This document shows, one piece after another, positions 16,997 to 25,997 of a stretch of DNA of 64,000 bases; position 1 is the first letter of the stretch, and each line of letters starts with the position of its first letter. Both the position numbers and the translations under genes were made by a program. Origin of the DNA: Streptomyces sp. NBC_00286 (GTDB lineage: Bacteria > Actinomycetota > Actinomycetes > Streptomycetales > Streptomycetaceae); contig NZ_CP108054.1 in assembly GCF_036173125.1 (NCBI RefSeq), positions 434,001-498,000 of the forward strand, read 5' to 3'. The notes under the pieces were generated by a model. The model made no database searches, was not told the DNA's origin, and worked only from the letters and a program-made list of their open reading frames with translations.

Positions 16997-18783
16997 TCGG
17001 CGTGGCGCCACCGGCCTACGACCCGGCGGCCCCGACGACGGCGAACACCCTGCCCGTCGGCGCCCCCGCGACCGTACGCGCCTACGTGGCCGAACTGTTC
17101 CAACGGCACCGCCGGGCCTTCCTGCTGCTCATCACCGTCAACACGGTCGCCGTCGTCGCCTCGATGGTGGGTCCCTACCTGCTGGGCTCCCTCGTCGAGC
17201 GCGTCTCCGACAGCGCAGCCGCGGCGCGCGAACTGCATCTGGAACGCACCGCCGCGATCTTCGTCCTCGCGCTGATCGTCCAGGCCGTGTTCGTACGCCA
17301 GGTGCGGCTGCGTGGCGCCATGCTCGGCGAGCGCATGCTGGCCGACCTGCGCGAGGACTTCCTCGTCCGGTCGGTGGGGCTGCCGCCGGGCGTTCTGGAG
17401 CGGGCCGGGACGGGCGACCTGCTGTCCCGGATCACGACGGACATCGACCGGCTCGCCAACGCCATGCGCGAGGCCGTGCCCCAACTGGCCATCGGTGTGG
17501 TGTGGGTGGCGCTGCTCCTCGGCGGGCTCGCCGTGACCGCGCCGCCGCTGGCACCCGCCGTGCTGATCGCCGTCCCGCTCCTCGTGGCGGGCTGCCGCTG
17601 GTACTTCAAGCGCGCGCCGTCGGCCTACCGCTCCGAGGCCGCCGGCTACGCCGCCGTGGCCGCCGTCCTCGCCGAGACCGTGGATGCCGGGCGCACCGTC
17701 GAGGCGCACCGCCTGGGCGAGCGCCGCATCGACCTGTCGGACCGCAGGGTCAAGGAGTGGACCGCATGGGAGCGGTACACCTTGTGGCTGCGTACCGTGC
17801 TCTTCCCGGTCATCAACATCACGCATGTCACGGTCCTCGGTTCGGTCCTGATGGTCGGCGGGTTCTTCGTGCTCCAGGGCTGGATCGAGGTCGGCCAGCT
17901 GACGACGGGCGCGCTCATCGCGCAGATGCTCGTCGACCCGGTGGGCCTGATCCTGCGCTGGTACGACGAGCTACAGGTCGCCCATGTGTCGCTGGCCCGG
18001 CTGGTCGGCGTACGCGACATCGAGCCGGACGCCGGTGACGGGTCGCTGGCCCCCGACGGGCGCGAGGTGCGCGCCGACCGTGTGCACTTCGGCTACCGGG
18101 AGGGCGTCGACGTTCTGCGCAAGGTGTCGCTGGAGGTCGCGCCGGGCACCCGGCTGGCACTGGTCGGCCCGTCCGGCGCGGGCAAGTCCACGCTGGGCAG
18201 GCTGCTCGCCGGGATCTACGCGCCCCGCGTCGGCCACATCACCCTGGGCGACGCCGAACTGTCCGAGATGTCCGCCGAACGCGTCCGATCCCATGTGGCA
18301 CTGGTCAACCAGGAACACCACGTCTTCGTGGGATCCCTGCGCGACAACCTGCTCCTCGCCCGAACCGATGCCGATGACGCCGAGCTGTGGGCGGCCCTCG
18401 GCGCGGTCGACGCCGATGACTGGGCGCGGGCGCTGGACGACGGTCTGGACACCGAGGTCGGCTCGGGCGGACTCGGCCTCACCCCGGCCCAGGCCCAGCA
18501 GATCGCGCTGGCCCGGCTGGTGCTCGCCGACCCGCACACGCTGGTCCTGGACGAGGCCACCTCGCTCCTCGACCCGCGCGCGGCCCGCCACCTGGAACGC
18601 TCCCTGGCCCGTGTCCTCGACGGCCGCACCGTGGTCGCCATCGCCCACCGGCTGCACACCGCCCACGACGCCGACGTCATCGCCGTCGTCGAGAACGGCC
18701 GCATCAGCGAACTCGGCAGCCACGACCAGTTGGTCACCGCGGACGGCGCGTACGCCGCGCTGTGGCGGTCCTGGCACGGGTGA
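16993..18783 (+). CDS. ABC exporter half-transporter with canonical Walker motifs (subunit B)
   Basis: A 596-residue fused membrane/ATPase subunit and obligate partner of the preceding gene. Walker A GPSGAGKS (about 392-399), Q-loop VNQEHHVFVG, Walker B LVLDEATS and H-loop AIAHRL are all intact. The signature motif is replaced by LGLTPAQAQQIALARL (about 494-509) where LSGGQ is expected. In the heterodimer its Walker motifs would face the good LSGGQ of subunit A, making one active ATP site and one dead site. A hairpin follows the stop codon, ending the two-gene operon. Confidence 0.93.
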   Translation: MIGVAPPAYDPAAPTTANTLPVGAPATVRAYVAELFQRHRRAFLLLITVNTVAVVASMVGPYLLGSLVERVSDSAAAARELHLERTAAIFVLALIVQAVFVRQVRLRGAMLGERMLADLREDFLVRSVGLPPGVLERAGTGDLLSRITTDIDRLANAMREAVPQLAIGVVWVALLLGGLAVTAPPLAPAVLIAVPLLVAGCRWYFKRAPSAYRSEAAGYAAVAAVLAETVDAGRTVEAHRLGERRIDLSDRRVKEWTAWERYTLWLRTVLFPVINITHVTVLGSVLMVGGFFVLQGWIEVGQLTTGALIAQMLVDPVGLILRWYDELQVAHVSLARLVGVRDIEPDAGDGSLAPDGREVRADRVHFGYREGVDVLRKVSLEVAPGTRLALVGPSGAGKSTLGRLLAGIYAPRVGHITLGDAELSEMSAERVRSHVALVNQEHHVFVGSLRDNLLLARTDADDAELWAALGAVDADDWARALDDGLDTEVGSGGLGLTPAQAQQIALARLVLADPHTLVLDEATSLLDPRAARHLERSLARVLDGRTVVAIAHRLHTAHDADVIAVVENGRISELGSHDQLVTADGAYAALWRSWHG

Positions 18784-18798
18784 GTCGGCGCGTGCCGG

Positions 18799-18820
18799 GT
18801 CCGCCCGCGCTCGGGCGGAC
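18799..18820 (+). terminator. Hairpin after the ABC exporter operon
   Basis: GTCCGCCCG (18799-18807) pairs with CGGGCGGAC (18812-18820) over a 4-base loop, 15 bases after the stop codon. The rest of the 284-base gap to 19067 shows no ORF or clear promoter that I can support. Confidence 0.7.
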
Positions 18821-19067
18821 GGCGCCATGGCCGTACTGGGGGCCGGGCCCAGAGCCCGAGCCCTGTCGTGCGGGCGGCCCGGCCGGTGGTGGGCTCCGTG
18901 GCGTTGCGGTGTATCGACAAGGGGTGGAAGGCTGGATACCGGCACGGGCTCGGGGAGCGCACCGGCACCACCCGGTTCCGTACGAGCGATTGCCTGAGCC
19001 CAGCGGCCCGTGCTGCCGCCGCTGAACGCGGTGGCGGCGGATCGGCCCGCATCACCTGGAGGTACCC

Positions 19068-19538
19068 GTGGACAGCGCCGGCGGATGGGGAGACGACGTC
19101 TACCAGCCCGACCAATCCGAGGTGCAGGACGACGCGGGGCTGCTCGGCGCCGAGGACACCCTGGAGTCCGACGGTGTGAACGACCCTCTGGACCGGGGCT
19201 GGTCCCCGCCGGAGCGGCCGTGGGCCGTGGAGCGCAAGGACGTGACCGCGGCCGAACGGCTTCGCGGCGAGACGCTGGACGAACGGCTCGCCGTGGAGCT
19301 GCCAGAGGTCGTGGCGCCCGACGGGGACGGTATCGGCGACAGTCTCGATTCCGACGGCGAGGCCCTGGACAACGAGGTGGGCACCATCCGCTCCGGACGT
19401 CTCGTGGCCCCGGACGAAGGTGCGCACGGGGACGAGGAGAGCCGGCTGATCGCCACCGATGTGGGCATCGACGGCGCCGCCGCCTCGGCGGAGGAGGCCG
19501 CCATGCACATCGTCGACGAGGACGCCCAGTCCGGCTGA
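19068..19538 (+). CDS. DUF5709 domain protein
   Basis: A 156-residue, very acidic, hydrophilic protein without membrane segments or cysteines. The motifs DDVYQPDQSE near the start, then LDRGWSPPERPWAVERKDVT and TLDERLAVELPEV, are characteristic of the actinobacterial DUF5709 family, whose function is unknown. GTG 19068 has GGAGG at ideal spacing. It converges with the membrane protein at 19550 with only 11 bases between stops. Confidence 0.85.
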   Translation: MDSAGGWGDDVYQPDQSEVQDDAGLLGAEDTLESDGVNDPLDRGWSPPERPWAVERKDVTAAERLRGETLDERLAVELPEVVAPDGDGIGDSLDSDGEALDNEVGTIRSGRLVAPDEGAHGDEESRLIATDVGIDGAAASAEEAAMHIVDEDAQSG

Positions 19539-19549
19539 ACATGCGTCGC

Positions 19550-20344
19550 TCAGATGACGTTGAGCGCCGCCGCGCAGCCCACTCCGCCGAGCAGCATGAA
19601 CACCGGCATCAGCACCTTCAGCTCGACCCAGCTGCCCGCCCGGAACCGCATCGCCTTGGGCGGCCCCACCGGGTACCAGCGCTTGCGCCCTATGGGTATC
19701 GGCCACAGGATCGGGCAGCCCGACACGGTCAGCGCGTCCCCGATGTCGTGCACCAGCGCACCGAGGACGACCGGCAGTCCCAGCCACAGGTACTCCTGAC
19801 CCGGCGCCGTGAACAGCCAGTCGGCGCCGTTGCCCGGCTCGTCCAGGACGCCCGCCAGGATCCAGGCACTCGTCGCGGCCAGCAGCCAGACCAGGACGTC
19901 GGCGCTCTGCCCCCGCGTCGCCCGCCACAGCAGACCCTCGATGGCGAGCACTATGTGCACGAAGAGAATCGCCAGAACCGCCCAGCGCTCCCCCGTGATC
20001 GCGATGACAGAGGTGCCCGCACCGATCAACGCGGCCCACAGCCAGGTGTGCGTCAGGGTGCGGTGCCCGCCCGAGCGACGCGGATCGCCCTGCTTCTTCG
20101 TCCCCTTGTAGACGGCGTACGAGAGCTTGTCGACGATCTCGCACAGGCCCCGTGAGAGGGGACCGAAAGCCGTCGAGATGGTGGCCGCCTTGTGGTCGAG
20201 GTCCGGGGCGAGCGCGGCGCCGGCGCAGATCAGCGCGCCGACCAGGAGAACCGGCCAGGGCATCGTGTGCCCGGTGGCCGCCGCCGCGGCTCCGACGCCC
20301 AGCCAGGCCGCGGCCCCGGACAGTGAGTGTGCTGGTCCCATCAT
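19550..20344 (-). CDS. YdjM/DUF457-type metal-dependent hydrolase, membrane protein
   Basis: A 264-residue multi-pass membrane protein. It starts MMGPAHSLSGAAAWLG, the standard N-terminus of the LexA-binding inner-membrane hydrolase family (DUF457/YdjM). Conserved metal-ligand candidates are visible: the first histidine in GPAHS, APDLDHKAAT near 50-58, GGHRTLTHTW near 95-104, and HDIGDALTV. The biochemical role is not established. A start at 20362 is possible but its ribosome site abuts the ATG. It is divergent from the helicase. Confidence 0.82.
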   Translation of the reverse strand: MMGPAHSLSGAAAWLGVGAAAAATGHTMPWPVLLVGALICAGAALAPDLDHKAATISTAFGPLSRGLCEIVDKLSYAVYKGTKKQGDPRRSGGHRTLTHTWLWAALIGAGTSVIAITGERWAVLAILFVHIVLAIEGLLWRATRGQSADVLVWLLAATSAWILAGVLDEPGNGADWLFTAPGQEYLWLGLPVVLGALVHDIGDALTVSGCPILWPIPIGRKRWYPVGPPKAMRFRAGSWVELKVLMPVFMLLGGVGCAAALNVI

Positions 20345-20498
20345 GGCCGCGCCCCGCCCCATTCCTCGTGTACTCGGTGTGCTCGCGCCCAGTTGTCGAT
20401 GTGCGCTGATGCCTCGTCGGCGCCACAGCGTAGCGTTCGTGATCTTCTGTCCGGCAACCGATTCCCTCATTGCCCGGGATCACAGGCAAGATGGGGAC

Positions 20499-23012
20499 GT
20501 GACCCTTATCGATCAGCTGCCGCAGACCGCAGATCCCGACGCCCTCTACGAAGCCTTCGAGTCGTGGACCGGGGAACGCGGTATCGCGCTCTATCCCCAC
20601 CAGGAGGAGGCGCTGATCGAGGTGGTGTCGGGTGCGAATGTGATCGTGTCGACGCCCACCGGCTCGGGCAAGAGCCTGATCGCCGCCGGTGCGCACTTCG
20701 CGGCGCTCGCCCGGGACGAGGTCACTTTCTACACGGCACCGATCAAGGCGCTCGTCTCGGAGAAGTTCTTCGAACTGTGCAAGCTCTTCGGCACCGAGAA
20801 CGTCGGCATGCTGACCGGCGACGCCTCCGTCAACGCCGACGCCCCCGTCATCTGCTGCACGGCGGAGGTCCTGGCGTCCATCGCGCTCCGCGACGGCAAG
20901 CGGGCCGATGTCGGCCAGGTCGTCATGGACGAGTTCCACTTCTACGCCGAGGGCGACCGCGGCTGGGCCTGGCAGATCCCGATCCTCGAACTGCCGCAGG
21001 CCCAGTTCATCCTGATGTCCGCCACGCTCGGCGATGTCTCGATGTTCGAGAAGGACCTCACCCGGCGGACCGGCCGCCCCACCTCGGTCGTCCGCTCGGC
21101 GACGCGGCCCGTGCCGCTGTCCTACGAGTACCGGCTGACGCCGCTCACGGAGACGCTCACCGAACTCCTCGAGACCAAGCAGGCCCCCGTCTACATCGTG
21201 CACTTCACCCAGGCTCAGGCGGTGGAGCGGGCCCAGGCGCTGATGAGCATCAACATGTGCACGCGCGCGGAGAAGGACCAGATCGCCGAGCTGATCGGCA
21301 ACTTCCGCTTCACCACCAAGTTCGGCCGCAATCTGTCCCGTTACGTGCGGCACGGCATCGGTGTGCATCACGCCGGCATGCTGCCCAAGTACCGGCGACT
21401 GGTGGAGAAGCTGGCCCAGGCCGGTCTCCTGAAGGTCATCTGTGGTACCGACACCCTCGGTGTCGGCGTCAACGTCCCTATCCGCACAGTGCTGTTCACT
21501 GCTCTGGCGAAGTACGACGGCAACCGTGTGCGGACGCTTCGCGCACGTGAGTTCCACCAGATCGCGGGCCGTGCCGGCCGGGCGGGCTTCGACACGGCCG
21601 GGTTCGTCGTCGCCCAGGCTCCCGAGCATGTCGTCGAGAACGAGAAGGCCCTCGCCAAGGCGGGCGACGATCCGAAGAAGCGTCGCAAGGTGGTCCGCAA
21701 GAAGGCTCCCGAGGGGTTCGTCGGCTGGACGGAGAACACCTTCGAGAAGCTCATCTCCTCCGATCCGGAGCCGCTCACCTCCCGGTTCCGGGTGACGCAC
21801 ACGATGCTTCTGTCGGTGATCGCCCGGCCCGGCAACGCCTTCGATGCGATGCGCAATCTGCTGGAGGACAACCATGAGCCGCGCAAGCAGCAGTTGCGAC
21901 ACATCCGGCGCGCGATCGCCATCTACCGCTCGCTGCTGGACGGCGGCATCGTCGAGAAGCTCGACGAGCCGGATGCCCAGGGCCGTATCGTGCGCCTGAC
22001 GGTCGATCTGCAGCAGGACTTCGCCCTCAACCAGCCGCTGTCCACCTTCGCCCTCGCCGCCTTCGAGCTCCTGGAACCGGAGTCCCCTTCCTACGCGCTG
22101 GACATGGTGTCCGTCGTCGAGTCGACGCTGGACGACCCTCGGCAGATCCTCGCCGCCCAGCAGAACAAGGCCCGTGGCGAGGCCGTGGCGGCGATGAAGG
22201 CGGACGGCGTCGAGTACGAGGAGCGGATGGAGCGGCTCCAGGACGTGACGTACCCGAAGCCGTTGGAGGAGCTCCTCTTCCACGCGTACAACACCTACCG
22301 CAAGAGCCATCCGTGGGTCGGCGACCATCCGCTGTCGCCGAAGTCCGTCATCCGCGACATGTACGAACGGGCCCTGTCCTTCACGGAGTTCGTCTCCTTC
22401 TACGAGCTTGCCCGCACCGAGGGCATCGTGCTGCGCTACCTCGCCAGTGCCTACAAGGCTCTTGATCACACCGTCCCGGACGACCTCAAGTCCGAGGACC
22501 TGGAGGACCTGATCGCCTGGCTCGGCGAGATGGTGCGGCAGGTCGACTCCAGCCTCCTCGACGAGTGGGAGCAGCTCGCCAACCCGGAGGAGATGACGGC
22601 CGAGGAGGCCCAGGAGAAGGCCGACCAGGTGAGGCCGGTCACCGCGAACGCACGCGCCTTCCGCGTCCTCGTCCGCAACGCCATGTTCCGCCGTGTCGAA
22701 CTCGCCGCCCTCGACCACGTCGAGGAACTCGGCGAGCTGGACGCCGAGTCGGGCTGGGATGCCGATGCCTGGAGCGAGGCCATGGACAAGTACTGGGACG
22801 AGTACGACGACCTCGGCACCGGCCCCGACGCCCGCGGCCCCAAGCTGTTGCTCATCGAGGAGGAGCCGCAGAATGGCCTGTGGCGGGTCCGGCAGACCTT
22901 CGCCGATCCGAACGGCGATCACGACTGGGGCATCAGCGCGGAGGTCGACCTCGCCGCCTCCGACGCCGAGGGACGTGCCATCGTCAAGGTCACCGACGTC
23001 GGCCAGCTGTGA
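20499..23012 (+). CDS. Ski2/Mtr4-like DExH-box RNA helicase
   Basis: An 837-residue superfamily 2 helicase. Motif I STPTGSGKS (about 52-60), DExH box VVMDEFHFY, motif III LMSATLGDV, and motif VI HQIAGRAGRAGFD are all intact, followed by a long C-terminal helical region. The layout resembles the Ski2-like helicases of actinobacteria, thought to act with exonucleases in RNA turnover; that role is inferred. GTG 20499 is the likely start because preceding codons overlap the divergent gene's promoter. A thioesterase gene follows after 19 bases, probably co-transcribed. Confidence 0.9.
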   Translation: MTLIDQLPQTADPDALYEAFESWTGERGIALYPHQEEALIEVVSGANVIVSTPTGSGKSLIAAGAHFAALARDEVTFYTAPIKALVSEKFFELCKLFGTENVGMLTGDASVNADAPVICCTAEVLASIALRDGKRADVGQVVMDEFHFYAEGDRGWAWQIPILELPQAQFILMSATLGDVSMFEKDLTRRTGRPTSVVRSATRPVPLSYEYRLTPLTETLTELLETKQAPVYIVHFTQAQAVERAQALMSINMCTRAEKDQIAELIGNFRFTTKFGRNLSRYVRHGIGVHHAGMLPKYRRLVEKLAQAGLLKVICGTDTLGVGVNVPIRTVLFTALAKYDGNRVRTLRAREFHQIAGRAGRAGFDTAGFVVAQAPEHVVENEKALAKAGDDPKKRRKVVRKKAPEGFVGWTENTFEKLISSDPEPLTSRFRVTHTMLLSVIARPGNAFDAMRNLLEDNHEPRKQQLRHIRRAIAIYRSLLDGGIVEKLDEPDAQGRIVRLTVDLQQDFALNQPLSTFALAAFELLEPESPSYALDMVSVVESTLDDPRQILAAQQNKARGEAVAAMKADGVEYEERMERLQDVTYPKPLEELLFHAYNTYRKSHPWVGDHPLSPKSVIRDMYERALSFTEFVSFYELARTEGIVLRYLASAYKALDHTVPDDLKSEDLEDLIAWLGEMVRQVDSSLLDEWEQLANPEEMTAEEAQEKADQVRPVTANARAFRVLVRNAMFRRVELAALDHVEELGELDAESGWDADAWSEAMDKYWDEYDDLGTGPDARGPKLLLIEEEPQNGLWRVRQTFADPNGDHDWGISAEVDLAASDAEGRAIVKVTDVGQL

Positions 23013-23031
23013 GCACAGGAGAAGCTGACAC

Positions 23032-23901
23032 ATGACGAACCCAGCGGAACGACTCGTCGACCTGCTCGACCTGGAGCAGATCGAGGTCAACATCTTCCGT
23101 GGCCGCAGCCCGCAGGAGTCCCTGCAGCGGGTCTTCGGCGGGCAGGTCGCCGGCCAGGCCCTCGTCGCCGCAGGCCGCACCACGGACGGGGAACGGCCGG
23201 TGCACTCGCTGCATGCGTACTTCCTGCGCCCGGGCCGGCCGGGCGTGCCGATCGTGTACCAGGTCGAACGGGTCCGCGACGGGCGGTCGTTCACCACGCG
23301 CCGGGTCACCGCCGTGCAGCAGGGCCGCACGATCTTCAATCTGACCGCCTCCTTCCACAAGCCTGAAGAGGGGAGCTTCGAGCACCAGCTACCGCCGGCC
23401 CGCGAGGTCCCGGATCCTGAGTCGCTCCCGACCGTCACTCAGGAGATCAAGGAGCATCTGGGCGCGCTCCCCGAGACGTTGGAGCGCATGGCCCGCCGCC
23501 AGCCCTTCGACATCCGCTACGTGGACCGGATGCGCTGGACCCCCGAGGAGGTCGAGCACGCCGAACCACGCAGCGCCGTATGGATGCGCGCCGTCGGCCC
23601 TCTGGGCGACGACCCGCTGATCCACACCTGCGCGCTCACCTACGCGAGCGACATGACCCTCCTGGATGCCGTCCGCATCCCGGTGGAACCGCTCTGGGGT
23701 CCTCGCGGCTTCGACATGGCTTCTCTGGACCACGCCATGTGGTTCCACCGGCCGTTCCGCGCGGACGAGTGGTTCCTGTACGACCAGGAGTCACCGATCG
23801 CGACCGGTGGCCGGGGCCTGGCGCGCGGGCGGATCTACAACCTCGACGGACAGCTGATCGTGTCCGTCGTCCAGGAGGGGTTGTTCAGGAAGCTGGGCTG
23901 A
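23032..23901 (+). CDS. tesB: Acyl-CoA thioesterase II
   Basis: A 289-residue double-hotdog thioesterase of usual TesB length. Recognisable family stretches are RVFGGQVAGQALVAAGRT (about 33-50), SLHAYFLRPG, and C-terminal SLDHAMWFHRPFRADEWFLY with the catalytic aspartate of the D-Q-T type triad. It hydrolyses medium- and long-chain acyl-CoA to free acid and CoA. It follows the helicase by 19 bases. There is no obvious functional link between the two. Confidence 0.93.
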   Translation: MTNPAERLVDLLDLEQIEVNIFRGRSPQESLQRVFGGQVAGQALVAAGRTTDGERPVHSLHAYFLRPGRPGVPIVYQVERVRDGRSFTTRRVTAVQQGRTIFNLTASFHKPEEGSFEHQLPPAREVPDPESLPTVTQEIKEHLGALPETLERMARRQPFDIRYVDRMRWTPEEVEHAEPRSAVWMRAVGPLGDDPLIHTCALTYASDMTLLDAVRIPVEPLWGPRGFDMASLDHAMWFHRPFRADEWFLYDQESPIATGGRGLARGRIYNLDGQLIVSVVQEGLFRKLG

Positions 23902-23953
23902 TCTTGTCTGGCGTCTGAATCAGTCAGCGGCTCCAAGCTCAACCCTCGACGGG

Positions 23954-24895
23954 TCAGAGGTTTCTGCGGCGCAGCCATCCGAAGCGGCGGCGGGACCGTT
24001 CCGGTTCCTCGACGCTCCCCTGCTCCTCGACCGGTCGTGGCTTCGGACGCGCACGCGGTGTCTCGGCTCCCCTCGGCGTCGGACGTGGGGCGGGCCGGTG
24101 CTCTCGTGCCTCCTCGATCGCGTTCGCCAGGTCGCTGCGGAGCCAGCTGATCTCGTCCGGGTCCTGCGCCGTCATGATCCGTACGGCGACGTGGGCGGCG
24201 GGTGAATCGGGCGCGCCGTGGGCCGTCTGGTCGGGGTGGAAGCGGTTCAGATAGGCGCGTTCGTACGGGTCCTCGATGATCTCCGCGACCTGCACGGGAT
24301 CCAGCAGGGATGCCACGGCCGCGGCCCGCGCCCAGGGATCCTCGGTCTGCCGCAGCAGAAACCCCACGTGCCGTCCCCGCCAGTTGCGGGCCCGCAGGTC
24401 CACGCCCGCGTCCAACTGGGCGCGCAGTCCCTCGGGCGTACGCCCCCTCAACAGCCGGGCGTTGTCCTCGCTCGCGGCGAACTGCCGCAGTTCCTCTGCC
24501 AGATACAGCCAGACCACGGCCCTGTACCGGTTGAGGTACCACTTGACGGGCGCGATCAGGCCGAGGCGTGCGAACCGCGTGAACCGGGCCGCCGACACCC
24601 CCATGAGGGCTGCGCCCTCGGCGGTGCCCACGGCCTTGACGCGTTCGCGGAGCACGTCGGGAAAGCCGGTTTCGGAGCGCACCCGGTCGATTTCCGTGCG
24701 GGCCACGCGGCGGCCTCCGCCCCCTTCGTCGGGAAGGGTCCTGATGCATCCGAGTCGGACGGCGAGGTCGAATTCGCCTCGTTTGAGACCCAGTTCCCGT
24801 GCGGCGTGGCTCGGTGTGAGGGCCGGCCGGACCGCCTGCGCGGGGCGCGGGGTGGTGGTGGGCAGGGCGGATTGCGTGATGGTGTTGCCGGACAT
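23954..24895 (-). CDS. DUF6397-like protein with helix-turn-helix-like N-terminus
   Basis: A 313-residue soluble protein. The first 100 residues (SHAARELGLKRGEFDLAVRLG, then RVARTEIDRVR and AALMGVSAARFTRFARLG) look like two winged-helix or MerR-like folds in series. The middle is helical and rich in R, A and E, and the last 50 residues are a basic proline-rich tail. This pattern matches the Streptomyces DUF6397 family as I recall it; the function is unknown. ATG 24895 has GGGAG seven bases upstream. Confidence 0.65.
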   Translation of the reverse strand: MSGNTITQSALPTTTPRPAQAVRPALTPSHAARELGLKRGEFDLAVRLGCIRTLPDEGGGGRRVARTEIDRVRSETGFPDVLRERVKAVGTAEGAALMGVSAARFTRFARLGLIAPVKWYLNRYRAVVWLYLAEELRQFAASEDNARLLRGRTPEGLRAQLDAGVDLRARNWRGRHVGFLLRQTEDPWARAAAVASLLDPVQVAEIIEDPYERAYLNRFHPDQTAHGAPDSPAAHVAVRIMTAQDPDEISWLRSDLANAIEEAREHRPAPRPTPRGAETPRARPKPRPVEEQGSVEEPERSRRRFGWLRRRNL

Positions 24896-25011
24896 GGTGG
24901 TTCTCCCCCGTACAGCGATGTGCACTTGCGTGCCTTTGCCTTGCTTGCGCCGTATGCGTGCGCTCGCTTCGAGAAAAACCGTAACCGGTTTGCCTCGCCT
25001 CCCGCTCGGCC

Positions 25012-25020
25012 TGTGGATAA
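25012..25020 (-). other. Isolated DnaA-box-like sequence
   Basis: TGTGGATAA is the complement of the consensus DnaA box TTATCCACA. It lies in the 152-base gap between the Roadblock gene and the DUF6397-like gene. One box alone may be chance, though it is AT-rich in a GC-rich genome. Confidence 0.35.
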
Positions 25021-25047
25021 CCTGGAGCGGGTCGACGTTCTTGCAGG

Positions 25048-25461
25048 TCAGGTGTCTATGGCAGGTGCGTGTTCCGGCTGTCGCGCATCGATGTCGAGGT
25101 GTTCACCGACGCGGTTGACGAGCAGAGTCATCTCGTAGGCGACCTGGCCGATGTCCGCTTCGGCCGCGCTGAGCACGCACAGGCAGCTGCCGGTGCCCGC
25201 CGCCGTGACGAACAGCACCGCATCATCGAACTCGATCATGGTCTGCCGGACTTGGCCGGCGCCGAAGTGCCGCCCCGAGCCCTTGGCCAGGCTGTGCAGC
25301 CCCGAGGAGACGGCGGCGAGGTGTTCGGCGTCCTCGCGCCTGAGTCCCGTACTGGCCGCCGTGACCAGCCCGTCGTTGGACAGCACCAGCGCATGTCGTA
25401 CGTGTTCGACGCGCTCGGTCAGGTCGTCCAGCAACCAGCCGAGTCCCTGGTTCTGCTCCAT
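25048..25461 (-). CDS. Roadblock/LC7 domain protein, detached cvnB paralogue
   Basis: A 137-residue Roadblock/LC7 protein of the kind that regulates small Ras-like GTPases such as MglA and CvnD. It starts MEQNQGLGWLLDDLTERVEH and shares most positions with CvnB encoded 1.6 kb away, including LVLSNDGL, REDAEHLAAV, HFGAGQVRQTM and LLVNRVGEHL. It stands alone beyond the F420-type gene with its own ribosome site (GGGGAG). It may be a second partner for the conservon GTPase or a relic of a duplication. Confidence 0.88.
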   Translation of the reverse strand: MEQNQGLGWLLDDLTERVEHVRHALVLSNDGLVTAASTGLRREDAEHLAAVSSGLHSLAKGSGRHFGAGQVRQTMIEFDDAVLFVTAAGTGSCLCVLSAAEADIGQVAYEMTLLVNRVGEHLDIDARQPEHAPAIDT

Positions 25462-25555
25462 GATCCGTCTCCCCGTGTTGTGAGTCACCTCTGGTCTGAG
25501 GTTCTGACGAGCCAGCCTTCCCCACAGCCTCTGTCGGGGCAAGCATGATGGGGTC

Positions 25556-25984
25556 ATGGCACAGAACATGACCGATGAGGAATGGCGGGCGTTCGTCTCC
25601 GAGGGCACCCGCACCGGCAAGCTGTCGACCGTTCGAGCGGACGGAAGTCCGCATGTGGCGCCGATCTGGTTCGTGCTCGATGGGGACGACCTTGTCTTCA
25701 ACACCGGGAAGGACACCGTCAAGGGGCGGAATCTGGCCCGGGACGGCCGGGTCGCCCTGTGCGTGGACGACGACCGGCCCCCGTACGCCTTCGTGATCCT
25801 GCGGGGGCGGGCTCGGATCTCGGAGGATCTTGAAGAGGTCCGGCTCTGGGCCGGGCGGATAGGGGCGCGTTACATGGGCGAGGACCGGGCCGAGGAGTTC
25901 GCCGCCCGCAACGGCGTACCGGGCGAACTCCTTGTGCGGGTGAGCATCGAGAAGGTCCTCGCCCAGGCCGCCGTCTCGGACTGA
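25556..25984 (+). CDS. PPOX-class F420-dependent oxidoreductase
   Basis: A 142-residue split-barrel protein of the pyridoxamine-phosphate-oxidase-like superfamily. The sequence GKLSTVRADGSPHVAPIWFVLDG and the later DTVKGRNLARDGRVALCVDDDRPPY are typical of the actinobacterial F420-binding branch. It probably transfers hydride between F420 and a small, unknown substrate. It sits alone on the plus strand, inserted between the conservon and its detached Roadblock paralogue. Confidence 0.88.
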   Translation: MAQNMTDEEWRAFVSEGTRTGKLSTVRADGSPHVAPIWFVLDGDDLVFNTGKDTVKGRNLARDGRVALCVDDDRPPYAFVILRGRARISEDLEEVRLWAGRIGARYMGEDRAEEFAARNGVPGELLVRVSIEKVLAQAAVSD

Positions 25985-25997
25985 GCGAGGCGGAGCG

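Noticed and set aside
18216..23438. A 1740-codon open frame on the minus strand
   Set aside because: It lies antisense to the ABC subunit B, helicase and thioesterase genes. Its composition is the usual artefact of GC-biased third positions, and it has no recognisable domain.
25048..25984. Phage-defence island around the Roadblock, PPOX and helicase genes
   Set aside because: The families are core actinobacterial genes with host-like composition. No nuclease, toxin or mobility gene accompanies them.
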